Notes: generated from the letters alone by a model not told the origin. A stretch of DNA of 35,786 nt from Welwitschia mirabilis (GCA_051453625.1 JBOZIK010000001.1:241720848-241756633), one strand, 5' to 3'. Positions 12,542 through 23,165 are shown, counted from the first letter of the stretch. Numbers and translations are program-made.

Positions 12542-12876
12542 TGATAACACTTAAAAATTCACATTTATATCAAGGAACTAAGGAATTATTAGTAATTTTA
12601 ATTAATCATCATGATGATTTTATACATTTCTTTTACTTAAGGCCATAAAAATCCTGTTTTATTACTAATATACCAAAACACTGTCATTTTGTATGTTAAA
12701 CATGACATTGGAAGCATCATGGCAGGAGATTGAGTTGTGTGAAGCATACTTGAGGGTAGTGCTAGTTATAGGCATGGTGGTGCTAGTTACAGGCATGGCG
12801 GTGCCAGTTTCTTGAAGTAAAACAATACCATACTTACCTTCTTGAGTCCTCTTAATGCACATATTTCATTTCCACA
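12542..12876 (+). repeat. Outer element 5' LTR, first piece
   Basis: This piece aligns with 32,175-32,487 of the 3' LTR. Shared stretches include the part following catttatat, the words tttcttttacttaag and gctagttataggcatg, and many others. It stops exactly at the TG of the inner element at 12,877. It contains a local triplication around ggcatggtggtgctagtta (12,760-12,810) where the 3' LTR has only one or two copies. Confidence 0.75.
12872..12876. repeat. Target-site duplication of the inner element, left copy
   Basis: CCACA immediately before the LTR TG. The right copy at 25,742-25,746 is TCATA. The uninterrupted paralogous site at 32,483-32,487 reads CCATA, so each flank differs from the unoccupied sequence by one transition. 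Five bases is the usual target duplication length for Ty3/gypsy elements. Confidence 0.7.
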
Positions 12877-13765
12877 TGTAATACCCATATTTTCTAAATC
12901 TTTTGTTTAGTTTTAATATATACCCAATAGTAAATAAAGAGTTGTTAACACCATAGATATGTTTTTAAAGTGGAGAATATTGATTTAGTAATGCCATGGA
13001 TGGAAGTCAGTACTCTAAAATTTGAAAATAGGTTAAAAATTATTTGAATAATCAAGGGAAAAACATAATTACGATAATAATTAAAATTTAAATAAACTTC
13101 ATAAGTAGTTTAAAAGAGCACCAAAATTGAAATTAGCCTAGCTAAGGAATAAGTCATTGCTACGGGCATAGATTAGAAAAATAACATGCTAAGAAACTAA
13201 AATTTTAATAGCCATAAGCAATGGGACATCCAAATCATAGCCAAATATGAGTATGAATATCAATACCATAGAAAATATAATATCTATAGTTAACAAAGTG
13301 TTAGTTGTGGGTCCAAGAATCAACACAATAGAGTTAAAAACCAGTAAATCACTGAGATAGGAGGGAAATAATTGCAGACTTTTAGCGCATGAGAAAGGAC
13401 TGGAAAGGACATCGATAGGCACGGAAGGCATGAGGAAGAAGATTTAGGAAAAACGCATTAATAAGAGATGCACTACACTACATCGGTGGGTTACTTGATG
13501 TCAGGATCCTCATGAAAGGACCCCACACTATCTCATGCTTCATGTTCTGCATACTCACTGTTAGCGCACACGTTAAGAAGGAAGCAGTGTTTCATTGGGA
13601 TAATGTGATTAACACAAGGTTAAGAAGTGCAAGGCAGAAGAGTTGACTACTTCAATGAAAATGCTTACTAAAAAGGAAGAGCGTGCCCAGGACAGAGGAG
13701 AACAAAATACTTATTGCATTACTACTAAGAGAATGCATATTTCTACTTATATTTGAAGCATTTAT

Positions 13766-13842
13766 GCTTCGTTGGTGTAATAGTAACGAAGGAGAGAAAC
13801 AAGGAAAAGGTTCAGGGTTCGATTCCCAAACCTTACATTTTT
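13766..13842 (+). other. tRNA-like module with Pol III A and B boxes, 3' LTR copy
   Basis: The A box TGGTGTAATAG (13,773-13,783) fits TRGYNNARNNG at every position. The B box GGTTCGATTCC (13,816-13,826) is a perfect match, 32 bases downstream. A T5 run at 13,838-13,842 could stop Pol III. The spacing gives a unit of tRNA size. The arms CTTCGTT (13,767-13,773) and AACGAAG (13,785-13,791) form a perfect 7-bp stem around the A-box loop, and GGTT/AACC plus GGG/CCC surround the B-box loop. No acceptor stem pairing is visible, so this is tRNA-derived (SINE-head-like), not a working tRNA gene. It lies antisense to the retroelement. Whether it is transcribed is unknown. Confidence 0.6.
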
Positions 13843-13911
13843 ATTAATAATAATGAAAACGCACCAATTATATTATTTGAGTGATTCATTTTCTACATGT
13901 AGATCTTACGT

Positions 13912-13981
13912 TGGGGTAAAGTTTGTAGTGGGTCATGCAAAAGGTTAAGGGTTCGATTCTTGAAATGGTCCATCTACAAAC
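13912..13981 (+). other. Second tRNA-like module in the 3' LTR
   Basis: TGGGGTAAAGT (13,912-13,922) is an imperfect A box and GGTTCGATTCT (13,950-13,960) is a B box with one mismatch. Arms GTTTGTAG (13,921-13,928) and CTACAAAC (13,974-13,981) are perfectly complementary over 8 bases and enclose the B box in a 61-base unit. The B-box region is present in the other LTR, but the 8-bp stem is not kept there. Confidence 0.45.
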
Positions 13982-14837
13982 GCCTTCTTTTATAACATTA
14001 AAGAATTGTCTTTTTACTAAGTAATAAAAAATATTAAATTATTAAATAATAGAAAATAATTTGACTCCTTTCTTTTTAATCACATAAATGTTATTTTCCT
14101 AAGGTAATGACAATTCTTCCTAATATGACCCTCTCCTTCATGATGCATTAAATGATTCTTCTTTTCTTGATTTTAAAAGTAACCTACTATAAGAAATGAT
14201 GAGATAATGATTAATACAAAATTATTACCTAATAATTATATTAGAAGTATAGAATAGTTATTATTCTAGAAAATCAATAATCCATGATAATTATTATATT
14301 CTGACAAGTTATACTAAAGATTCTATAATTAGAATATAGAAATTTTAAATAACAAATCTAAACATTGATACATCGACAATAAAAATATAAAACTTTTTAA
14401 CAAGAAAATTTGAATTTGTCACATCTACTATTACAAATTTAAGAAGGTATATACGAAAATATATGTGACTCGAATTTGAAAGTATTCTCAAGATGAAAAA
14501 TAATTACATCACTGTGAAATTCAAGATTCATAATAGGATTACAAGTTTTACTTCAAAATAATTTCTCAACATAAACTAAAAAAGATAATCTTCACTTTTC
14601 TATGGACTCCTTAATAATTGAGATCCAATTTTTCCTACTTGTTCAGAAATGAATATGGAGTGAGAACATGAAAATTCCGTAGATCCCAATATGGCCCAAG
14701 CAAGATAAGATAAATATTAAAGGATTTCAAGTCTCAAGAGAGATAAGGTAAGAATCAAGAATTTCAAATGACAATCTTATGGAAATGATATGAGAATAAC
14801 TAGTCTTTCTATAATTTTTTCATGTAAATATTTTTCT

Positions 14838-15055
14838 TTTCCCTCTACTATCTCTTTCAGTGATCTATTGGGTCCACTATCTCATTTGGAAATTTATGGA
14901 TTTCTTATATTCTCTTACTCCACTACCTCCTTCTGTGATCTATGGAGTCCACTGCCTCATTTAGTGGTCAGTGGTTCTATCAATTACATTTTATCATTCG
15001 ACACCAATTTGTTGATTCTTACATTGCACCACCTCATTTGATGATCTATGAAATT
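14838..15055. repeat. Degenerate motif cluster (CACTACCTCATTTAGTGATC type)
   Basis: Irregularly spaced variants of a motif of about 25 bases, such as cactgcctcatttagtggtc and ccacctcatttgatgatc, occur at least four to five times. The same cluster is in the 5' LTR at about 22,515-22,720 and again at 24,628-24,735. The motif core contains CACTA...TAGTG, an inverted repeat. Confidence 0.65.
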
Positions 15056-16065
15056 CTCATTTCCATAAGATCATAAGAATTCAAGATATCATAAGTATCA
15101 CTAAGATTCATCATTAAAACATAGTTCTTCAACAAGAATAAAGTTTGAGTACAATCTCATTTAATTCCCAAAAGATTTTTTTTTTAAGAAGATGATAGAA
15201 AATAAAACTCATGACTTAGATTGTGAATTTATCAAGAAGTGATAAAATGAAAATGTATTAACCTTAAGATGATTGCAAGAAAATGAAGAAAAATAAAATT
15301 GTGTATAAAGATGCATACGAGAATAGGACCACTCAAGGATGTAAGAATTAAATGGAACCATACCTAAATTTGGATGTAGTGTCTAAAGACTTCAAGGCTC
15401 TTTTAGGATTACAGGGCTCTAAATTCTTTCAAGCTCCAAGTTAAAGTTTCCAAGATTCGATAACAAAGAATTTCTCAAAGATATGAAANNNNNNNNNNNN
15501 NNNNNNNNNNNNNNNNNNNNNNNNNNNNNNNNNNNNNNNNNNNNNNNNNNNNNNNNNNNNNNNNNNNNNNNNNNNNNNNNNNNNNNNNNNNNNNNNNNNN
15601 NNNNNNNNNNNNNNNNNNNNNNNNNNNNNNNNNNNNNNNNNNNNNNNNNNNNNNNNNNNNNNNNNNNNNNNNNNNNNNNNTTAAAAATATGCCCATAAGA
15701 ATTAACCTGTTTAACATAATAAAAAAGAAGATAAGTTAATTATAATATATAATCTTTTCAAATTTCAAAATAATCATTACTGATAACTCCATAAGCCAAG
15801 AAAGAAATGCTAAAATTTCAAGAACATGCCACTATGTTTGCCATGATAAGAAAAAGGAATTTAATTACAACTTAATTAAAATGATATATTTAGTAATAAT
15901 GTTCAAAGAATGACATCAAGATAAAATTTTTATCACCTCTAAATATTTAGCCATTTATAATAACTCTTTAGACTACTGGACTATGAATTAGACTATATTA
16001 TTTATTTGTAATTATTTACTATTTATCGGGTTAAGTTTTATAACTTGAAAAATTGGGACATGACA

Positions 16066-16080
16066 TTTATCACCTTCCTA
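16066..16080 (-). promoter_or_regulatory. Polypurine tract of the inner element
   Basis: On the - strand the sequence directly before the 3' LTR reads TAGGAAGGTGATAAA and then TGTCATGTCCC. The purine-rich stretch next to the LTR start is where plus-strand DNA synthesis is primed. It is slightly decayed. Confidence 0.7.
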
Positions 16081-16610
16081 AGAAGTTTTCTCTTAGAAAC
16101 TTGCCAAAAGCTTAGATTTCCATTACTTAATATTAAGTGTTGTTTCCCTAGATTGATTTTACCATTGAATTTTATAAAGTTATATATTTTTCCCTATAAT
16201 ACCATTTTCTTTTGATTTAAAATCTTAATTAGTTAAGCTTTAATGAAATAGTCTAAAAGAATATCTACTTCTTAATGAGGAATTATCTTTGTTTTATTAA
16301 GCAAACATTTTCTCAACAAAGACATGTGAAAAACATTGTGAAGAGTTAATAAATTTGATTGTAAGACTAACTCATAACCTACTACTTCAATCCTTTTGAT
16401 AATCTAATAATGTCCTATAAATCTTGGTACTAACTTTCCATTCTTATCAAATCTAAAAACTCCTTTGAAAGGTGAGCATTTAAGATAAATATGATCTTAT
16501 TCTTGAAATTGTATATGTCTTCTTTGGTGGTTTGCATACTTAGCTTATCCATCCTTCCCCATCTTTAATGTTTTTTTAATCACCCTTACTTTCTCTTCTA
16601 AGTCTTGAGT
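16081..16610 (-). pseudogene. Inner element integrase C-terminal region
   Basis: Downstream of the integrase core, in several frames on the - strand, are SPFKGVFRFDKNGKLVPRFI (about 16,400-16,480) and LLTLHNVFHMSLLRKCL (about 16,300-16,356). They correspond to the chromovirus blocks SPMKGV.RFGK.GKL.PR and HNVFHVS.LRK. Further on, ILNQKKMVL (around 16,205-16,235) matches the ILDRK region that precedes a chromodomain in this group. The chromodomain itself is too decayed to confirm. The coding tail runs almost to the polypurine tract, as is normal for this group. Frameshifts and stops are present. Confidence 0.75.
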
Positions 16611-17311
16611 GGATGGTACCTTTAACATTTGCTTATCTGCTACATGAAATCATGTTATTGGTGTTTTACATTTCCTTCCATCTAATGCTTCAAACAATAT
16701 GCATCATATTGTTTTTTAGTAGCTATTAGTATGGTTATTTTCACCAATGCTAAATGATCCATCCAAGGTTCTCAAAAATATAAAATTAATAATGTTAAAA
16801 TATCTTCTAAATTTTAATGTTTTCTTTCTATTTGGCCATCTATTTGAGGATGAAAAGCTATACTTAAGTTTAACTTAGTTCCTAATTCTTTATGAAATTA
16901 TGTCTAAAGTCTAGAGGTGCACTTACTATATCTATTTTAAATAGATATTTTAGACACTCCATGCAATATAATTATATTCCTTACACATTCTTTTGTAACT
17001 CTTTTAGCTAAATCTATTGTTTTCGCTAGATAAAAATGTGCACTTTTGGTTAAGAGATCAACTACTATAAAAATAAAATCATAACCTTCTTTTATCTTGG
17101 GCAGACCTATAATAAAATCCATATTAAAGACTTTCCATTTCCATTCTAAAACATCATGGGGATACAAAACTCTAGTTGGATGTTAATGCTTAACTTTAAC
17201 TAGTTGACAAGTTATACATTTCACCAAAATGTTAGCAACTTTTGACTTCATTCTTGGCCACCACAAATGTTGTTTGATATATTTATACATCTTATTAACT
17301 CCTGGATGGTG
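16611..17311 (-). pseudogene. Inner element integrase
   Basis: In life this enzyme inserts the cDNA into the chromosome. The zinc-binding region is readable on the - strand: HHPGVNKMYKYIKQHLWWPR followed by KCITCQLVKVKH (17,311 down to about 17,190). The CxxC pair is kept. The catalytic core (17,167-16,937) contains LEWKWKVFNMDFIIGLPK, keeping the first acidic residue in MDF, then FIVVDLLTKSAHF. The second catalytic Asp should lie in the SDRD block, which here reads as a stop followed by NRYSKCTSR, so it is lost. FHPQIDGQIERKH (about 16,856-16,819) keeps the catalytic Glu region. The order and spacing match Ty3/gypsy integrases. Non-functional. Confidence 0.9.
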
Positions 17312-17499
17312 TACTATGAAATTCTTTGAATATAATTTGTTTCACTTGCTCTTCATTAGGTAATATAATTTTGTATGAAAAGTAACAAATTCATCAATAG
17401 AAACTACAAATCCTTCAATTCCTTCTACTTTCACCTTTTTTCATAGATTATGGTTTTATTATAAATCAAAAATTAATTTATATAAATCTTTTTGTACAC

Positions 17500-17957
17500 T
17501 TAAGCAATTAATAAAATGTCTTCTTTTGCTTAATGCATTAGTCACTACATTTGCGTTTCCTTTATGGTTGTTTATTGTCAAGTCATAATCTTGTAAAAGT
17601 TCCACCCATCTTCTTTACTTTAGATTCAAGTTGGGTTGAGTGTGAATTTATTTGAGACTTTCATGATTTGCTCAAATTTCAACTTTTTCTTCATATAGAT
17701 ATTATCTTTAGATTTTGAGTGCATAAATTATAGCAACTAGTTCTAGATCATGCACTAGATAGTTCCTTTCATGATTCTTTAGTTTTATTCATGCATAAGC
17801 AATAACTCTCCCTTCCTACATTAGTATTACTCCTAATCCTTATTTAGAAGCATCAATATAAGCTATATACATTTTTCTAGGTTTTGACATTTTCAAAATA
17901 GGGGCAGATAAAGTGCCTCATTTAATTTTTGAAGTGATTTATTATAATCTGTTATTT
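17500..17957 (-). pseudogene. Inner element RNase H
   Basis: This domain would degrade the RNA strand during reverse transcription. The - strand reads LVHDLELVAIIYALKI (about 17,757-17,708), the family block THDLELAAVVFALK, then RRWVELLQDYDLTINNHKGN (up to about 17,560) and NANVVTNALSK (down to about 17,530), matching the HPGKANVVADALSR end of gypsy RNase H. Several in-frame stops are visible between these blocks. The 100-N gap 17,958-18,057 separates this from RT. Confidence 0.88.
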
Positions 17958-18057
17958 NNNNNNNNNNNNNNNNNNNNNNNNNNNNNNNNNNNNNNNNNNN
18001 NNNNNNNNNNNNNNNNNNNNNNNNNNNNNNNNNNNNNNNNNNNNNNNNNNNNNNNNN

Positions 18058-18700
18058 TATTTAATTAAAGGGATTAACTTTCCTCAACAAGGGTGTGAGA
18101 GGAACTACAATCTTTGAAATGTTTGAAAAAAATCTTCTATAATATCTAGTAAATCCAAAAAAACTTCTTGCCTTAGTTATGGATTTTGGCTTAGACCAAT
18201 ATACCTCTACTTGTACTTTATCACTGTCCACAGTGATTCCTTCTTTTGAAATTAATGTCCTAGAATTTGATCCTAGTTAATCAAAGTTTACACTCTTTAG
18301 GGTTGGTATAAAATTAATTTATTTTTAAAGCATTCAACACTATTCATATATTTTTTTATGATCCTCCTTTATTGATGAATACACCAAAATGTCATCAATA
18401 AATACCACCATGAATTCATCTAGATATGCTTAAAAAATATTATTTATAATTGTCATAAATGCATTTGGTGTATTGGTAAGTATAAATGGCACTATTCAAA
18501 ATTCATAATGGCCATACCTGGTGCAAAATGCTATGTTGAAAATATCTTGTTCTTTAATTCTAAGTTGATGATATTCTGATTTAAGATCAATCTTTGGGAA
18601 AAATTTGGCAAACTTTAGTTGATCAAATAAATTGTCTATTCTAGATAATGGATAACTATTTTTAATTGTTACTCTGTTTAACATTTTATAACTTACATAA
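18058..18700 (-). pseudogene. Inner element reverse transcriptase
   Basis: The polymerase that copies element RNA into DNA. The block at 18,684-18,496 reads [36 protein letters not shown] and [10 protein letters not shown], the standard Ty3/gypsy RT fingers/palm order. After a stop comes LTNTPNAFMTIINNIF and then AYLDEFMVVFIDDILVYSS, so the catalytic FIDD box is intact (18,376-18,402). The Asp in KIDL is also present. RYYRRFFSNISKI follows near 18,150-18,100, just before the assembly gap. The sequence is interrupted by stops and frame changes, but all catalytic signature motifs can be read. Confidence 0.92.
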
Positions 18701-19018
18701 TCCTATATCCTCCATCTATCATTTTAACAAATAATATTGGTGCACCCCTATGCCATTAGCTAAGTTTTTAATTTTGCTAATTCCATATTAGGCATTCTAT
18801 ATGATGCCTTTATGATTAATTCCACTCCTTGTTTAAGAGTTATTTTAAAGTCTTTTTCTCTTTTGGAGGACACCTTGGTAACTCATCTAGAAATAAATGT
18901 AAATATTCCTACACTACTAAAATATTTGACATATTTGGCTTGCTTTGAAGAGAAGATAAAATTTAATAATTTCAAATGCTTGTTCATGTCTAACTTTTTT
19001 TTTTTCATTTGTTTACCC

Positions 19019-19400
19019 TTAATTAGTTTTTTTGACACTAGTTCTGATAATTGGTAAATATACACTTTTCTTTTTCAAATCTAATAATGTAACCTTCCCA
19101 TGATAACAAGCTATTTGAGCTTTATTTTCTTGCAAATAATTTATTCCTAGAATAATATTAAAATAGTCTAATTTCAATACCAATAATTGTACTTTAAAGT
19201 TATAGATATTAATAAGTGATATATACATAGACATTTCTTTCATTGTTTTTATTTGACTATCATCTGGGAGTCTTTTTATCAACTAATTAACCTTTTTAGT
19301 TTCTAAAAACGTCATTTTAGCTATCAAGTATGAAATGAAAGAATTGGACACTTGAATCTACTAAAATTGTTGTAGGAAGATTTAACAAAGTACTTATGGT
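19019..19400 (-). pseudogene. Inner element aspartic protease
   Basis: This protease would cleave the Gag-Pol polyprotein. On the - strand TTILVDSSVQFFHFIL marks the active site, where DS(S) (codons at 19,350-19,358) replaces the expected DSG. Downstream, DYFNIILGINYLQENKAQIA and CYHGKVTLLDLKK match the family block D.D.ILGMDWL..H.A.IDC..K.V.F. The stretch 19,282-19,019 is open, but there are stops upstream. The loss of Gly in the catalytic triad agrees with inactivity. Confidence 0.82.
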
Positions 19401-19759
19401 TTTCAAAATCATTTTTGGTTGACTAATTTCCTTGGAGACTGAGGCATATAATTTTCTAAAATCTATTGTAGTTACTTCCAATTCCATTCTTTTGGAAAAA
19501 ACCTTGGAATAATAAGGTCTCTAGTAAAGAAAATACCCCACATCCTTGAAATCATTAGGCTAATTATTTCTTGGTGAGCTTGCAAATTTGCCTCTTCCTC
19601 TAGTTGCTTGAATCTACATTCTTCCTTATGGTTGATGTGTTACTCTAGTATTGACTATATCCCTATTTACTACACCTCTTCCTCTTATCATTCTTGTATC
19701 TTAATTGAATGGTTTCTCTCATGATTGCACTCTTCTATTATCTTGAAATATTCTTTTTT

Positions 19760-20330
19760 TCTCTGTAAGATTTTTACTCATGGCCCATTATTCCTCACTA
19801 ATTATGCCCTTCTCCAAGTCCTCTATACTGGTTTTTAGTTGAAATAATTTGACTTGATTTTGAACTGTTGGGTGTAGACCAGCTACGAATCTTCTAACTT
19901 TTACTTCTTCACTACTACTAATTTCGGAACATATCTTAAAAGTTCCATAAATTTATGCCCATATTGTGCTCTTGTCATAAAACCTTATCTAAGATTATAG
20001 AAGTCATTGGACTTTGCATTTATGAAAAATTCTGAGATGTATCTACCTGTAAATCTTCTTCAAATTCTTCCCATGTCATAGGCATTAGAAATGATGCTTG
20101 AAGTTTTTTTGTGTCCCACCATAATGCTACTTCTTTAACAAGTTGATGGGTTACTAATGTTGGCTTCTGTTTAGTAGTAAAATTAAACAATTCTAATTTT
20201 CTTTGTTTATGAGCCAATCATACTTTTGCATCTGCTTTGTTATCAACACCTTCGAAAGTTGGAGGGTTCATCCTCTTAAATTGCATCATCATTTTCTTGA
20301 GAGAGTTGCCATCTTCCTTGTCATTGCTAT
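19760..20330 (-). pseudogene. Inner element Gag
   Basis: The structural protein that forms the particle. On the - strand FKRMNPPTFEGVDNKADA (about 20,285-20,226) matches the RLNPPTFDG start of the Retrotrans_gag domain. Then comes THQLVKEVALWWDTKKLQA and MTWEEFEEDLQ (20,160-20,040), which contain the conserved ALWWD and TWEEF signatures. After a frame change VKVRRFVAGLHPTVQNQVKL (about 19,912-19,850) matches the F..GL.P..Q segment. I did not find a clean CCHC zinc knuckle in 19,560-19,760, where it should lie. The start codon cannot be fixed. Confidence 0.85.
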
Positions 20331-20552
20331 GCTCATGAAGTTTACCCACTAAGTTGTTAACTACATTTACTAGTGTTGAAAAAATAGTTGGTTAGTTTAC
20401 GACTCTTCTTAAGGTCAAATTAATCCTGTGAAATCCAAATACATATATCACAACCATATTTAAGTATTTAACAATAATTATGCCAAATGGAATTGCAACC
20501 TACATTCTTTAATAGATTAACAATAGTTATGCTTAATGAATTCACAACCTAG

Positions 20553-20564
20553 GCTCTCATGCTA
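20553..20564 (-). promoter_or_regulatory. Primer binding site (initiator Met-tRNA type)
   Basis: On the - strand the sequence just inside the 5' LTR reads TAGCATGAGAGC followed by CTAGGTT, against the usual gypsy TGGTATCAGAGC CTAGGTT. Nine of 12 bases agree, three bases from the LTR edge. The position and following bases support it strongly. Confidence 0.8.
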
Positions 20565-21516
20565 AAATGTAAGACCACATTTTCTAAGTGTTATTTTTAG
20601 ATTTAATATATTCCCAACAATAAAGCAAGAGTTATTAACAACAGAGATATTTTTCTAAAGGTGGAGAATATTGATTTAGTAATGCCATAAATGGTAGTCA
20701 ATACTCTAAACTTTGAAAATAGGTTAGAAATTATTTAAATAGTTAAGGGAAAAACATAATTATGACAACAATTAAATTTAAACCAACTTCATAAGTAGCT
20801 CAAAAGAGTACCAAAATTTAAATTGTCTTGGCTAAGAAAGAAGGCATGGCTACAGACATAGATTAGGAAAACAACATGCCAAGAAACTAAAAATTTAATA
20901 GCCATAAGCAATGGGACATCTAAATCATAGCCACATATAAGTATGAATATAAATACCATTAAAAAAAATATAATATCTATAGTTTAGCAAAGTATTAGTT
21001 GCTGGTTAAAGAATCAACATAATAGAATTAAAAGACCAAAGCAATGTGATGCCAAAGTAGGTGAGTTAAATAGAGCCATAGTAACAATTACTCTTTAATT
21101 AATCAGAGATGCGCTACACAGGCAAAAAATCCTTGCACTGAGTGGTGGATTACTCGACGTCAGGATTCTCATGGAAGAACCGCATGTCTTTAGAGGAGAA
21201 CAAACACCGCACATCAAGCATGAGCAAGCATATGGTGGTCACATTAAAGAAGTAGACATAAACCAGGATGCGGAAGAGTTGATCACTTCAATGACAGGGA
21301 AGATCACAGCCAGATGGAGGAGAATAAAATGCTTTATCACGTTACTATCAAGAGAATGCAAGGATAGATATTATGCAGGAAACGAAGGCCTATGTCAAAG
21401 AAGAAAGGAAAAGCGAGAAATTGGAGCGCGCATACCCTTCCAACAGAATGCATCCTTTGATTGTAATATGGTGGCGGTAATTAATTATATTCGAGGCATT
21501 TCCTTTTTCAATTTGT

Positions 21517-21594
21517 GCTTCCTTGGTGTAATGATAAGGAAGGAGGGAAAACAAGGAAGAGGTTTGGGGTTTGATTTTCAAACATTAAATTTTT
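21517..21594 (+). other. tRNA-like module with Pol III boxes, 5' LTR copy
   Basis: Counterpart of 13,766-13,842. The A box TGGTGTAATGA (21,524-21,534) has one mismatch. The B box region GGTTTGATTTT (21,568-21,578) differs from the perfect box in the other LTR by three C-to-T changes. A T5 run lies at 21,590-21,594. Arms CTTCCTT (21,518-21,524) and AAGGAAG (21,536-21,542) again form a perfect 7-bp stem with an 11-base loop, although one pair differs (C-G here, G-C in the other LTR). GTTTG/CAAAC flanks the B-box loop. Confidence 0.55.
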
Positions 21595-21639
21595 ATTAAT
21601 AATAATGAAAATGCATATATGTGGGCGCTACATTAATAT

Positions 21640-21710
21640 AGTCGTTTAAGTAGTAGTGGGTCATGCAGAAAGTTAAGGGTTCACTTCTTGAAATGCTTCA
21701 TATAAAAATG
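21640..21710 (+). other. Second tRNA-like module, 5' LTR copy (degraded)
   Basis: Contains tagtgggtcatgcagaaagt and GGTTCACTTCT (21,678-21,688), two mismatches from the B-box consensus. The 8-bp outer stem seen at 13,921-13,981 is not maintained. Confidence 0.35.
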
Positions 21711-23165
21711 CCTTCTTTTATAACATCAAATAATTATAATTTTTTACTAAGTAATAAAGATTAATTATTATTTCTAAAAACATCAAATTATTAGATAATA
21801 GAAAATAATTCGAGTCCATCCTTTTTAATCACATAAACATTATTTTCCTAAGGTAATAATGATTCTCCCTAATATAACCCTCTTCTTCATGATGCATTAA
21901 ATGATCCTTCTTTTCTGAATTTTAAAAGTAATCTACTATAAGAAATGATGAGATAATGATTAATACAAAGTTATTGCCTAACAATTATATTAGAAGTATA
22001 GAATAGTTAATTCTATAAAATTAATGATCTATGATAATTATTATATTCTAACAAGTTATACTAAAGATCATACAATTAGAATATAGAACTTTTAAATAAG
22101 AAAATTTGAATTTGTCACATATGCTATGGCAAGTTCAGGAAGATATATCAAAAATATACATGATTCGAATTTGAAAGTATTCTTAAGATCACAAATAATT
22201 ACATCACTGATAAATTCAAGATTCATAATAGGATTATAAGTTTCACTACAAAATAATTTCTCAACATAAAATGGAAAAGATAATCTCCACTTCTTTATGC
22301 CCTCCTTGGCAATTAAGCTCTAGTTTTTCCACCTACTCACATAAGAATATGGAGTGATAATCATGAAAATTTCATAGCTTTTGATATGGCCTAGATAAGG
22401 TAAGATAAAGGATTCCAAGCCTTAAGAATCAATAATTTCAAATGACAATCTTATGAAAATGATACAAAATAATCAGTTTTTCTATAAATTTTCCATGTAT
22501 ATATTTTTCTTTTCCCTCTATTGCTTCTTTTAGTGATCGGGATTCATTGTCTCATTTAATGATATGTTAATTTCATATATTCTCTTACTCCACTATCTCA
22601 TTTAGTGATCTATGGATCCCAATGCCTCATTTGGTAATCTATGATTCTATCACTTCCACTACCTCATATAGCGATCTGTGGGTTCTTACATTTCACTACC
22701 TCATTTGATAATTTGTGGAATTTTCATTTCTATAAGATCATAAGAATTCAAGATGTCATAAAAAGTATGAAAAATGTTCACCATCAAAATGTAGTTCCTC
22801 AATAAGAATAAACTTGGATTACAATGTCATTTAATTCCCAAAAAACGTTTTTCAAGATGATAATAGAAAATATAACTCATGACTAAGATTGCAAATTTAT
22901 TGAGAAGTGGTAAAACAAACACCTAATTAACCTTTAAATGATTGTGAAAAAAAAAATTGCATACAAAGATGTATACAAGAATAGGAGCACTCGAGGATGC
23001 AAGAATTAAATGCAACCATACCTGAGTTTGGATGTAATTTCTAAAGACATTAAGGTTCTCTTAGGATTTCAAGGCATCAATGTTTTTCAAGATCAAAGTT
23101 AAAGTCACCAAGATTCGATAACAAAGGAGTTTTAAAAGATATGAAAATAAGAGAAGAATGAAGTC

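Larger units (their letters stand above)
12877..16065 (-). repeat. Inner element 3' LTR
   Basis: Begins TGTAATACCC and ends GGGACATGACA on the + strand. It aligns with the 5' LTR at 20,568-25,741 along most of its length. It is about 3.19 kb including a gap at 15,489-15,680, which by comparison with the other LTR removes the TATA region. The stretch 13,350-13,760 aligns poorly with its counterpart. Confidence 0.9.

Noticed and set aside
12665-12862. A - strand open frame with repeated TSTTMP
   Set aside because: It lies in the outer element's LTR and the repetition reflects a local triplication of an LTR word. The homologous 32.3-32.5 kb copy does not keep the frame.
13766-13842. A functional tRNA gene
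   Set aside because: The A and B boxes and a T run are present, but the 7 bases before the A box do not pair with those after the B box, so there is no acceptor stem, and no anticodon arm can be drawn with confidence.
21171-21599. The longest uninterrupted open frame outside gaps (142 codons), + strand in the inner 5' LTR
   Set aside because: It is antisense within an LTR, runs through the tRNA-like module, has no recognisable domain, and the counterpart at about 13,511-13,845 in the other LTR is broken. It is best explained by the higher GC content of this LTR patch.
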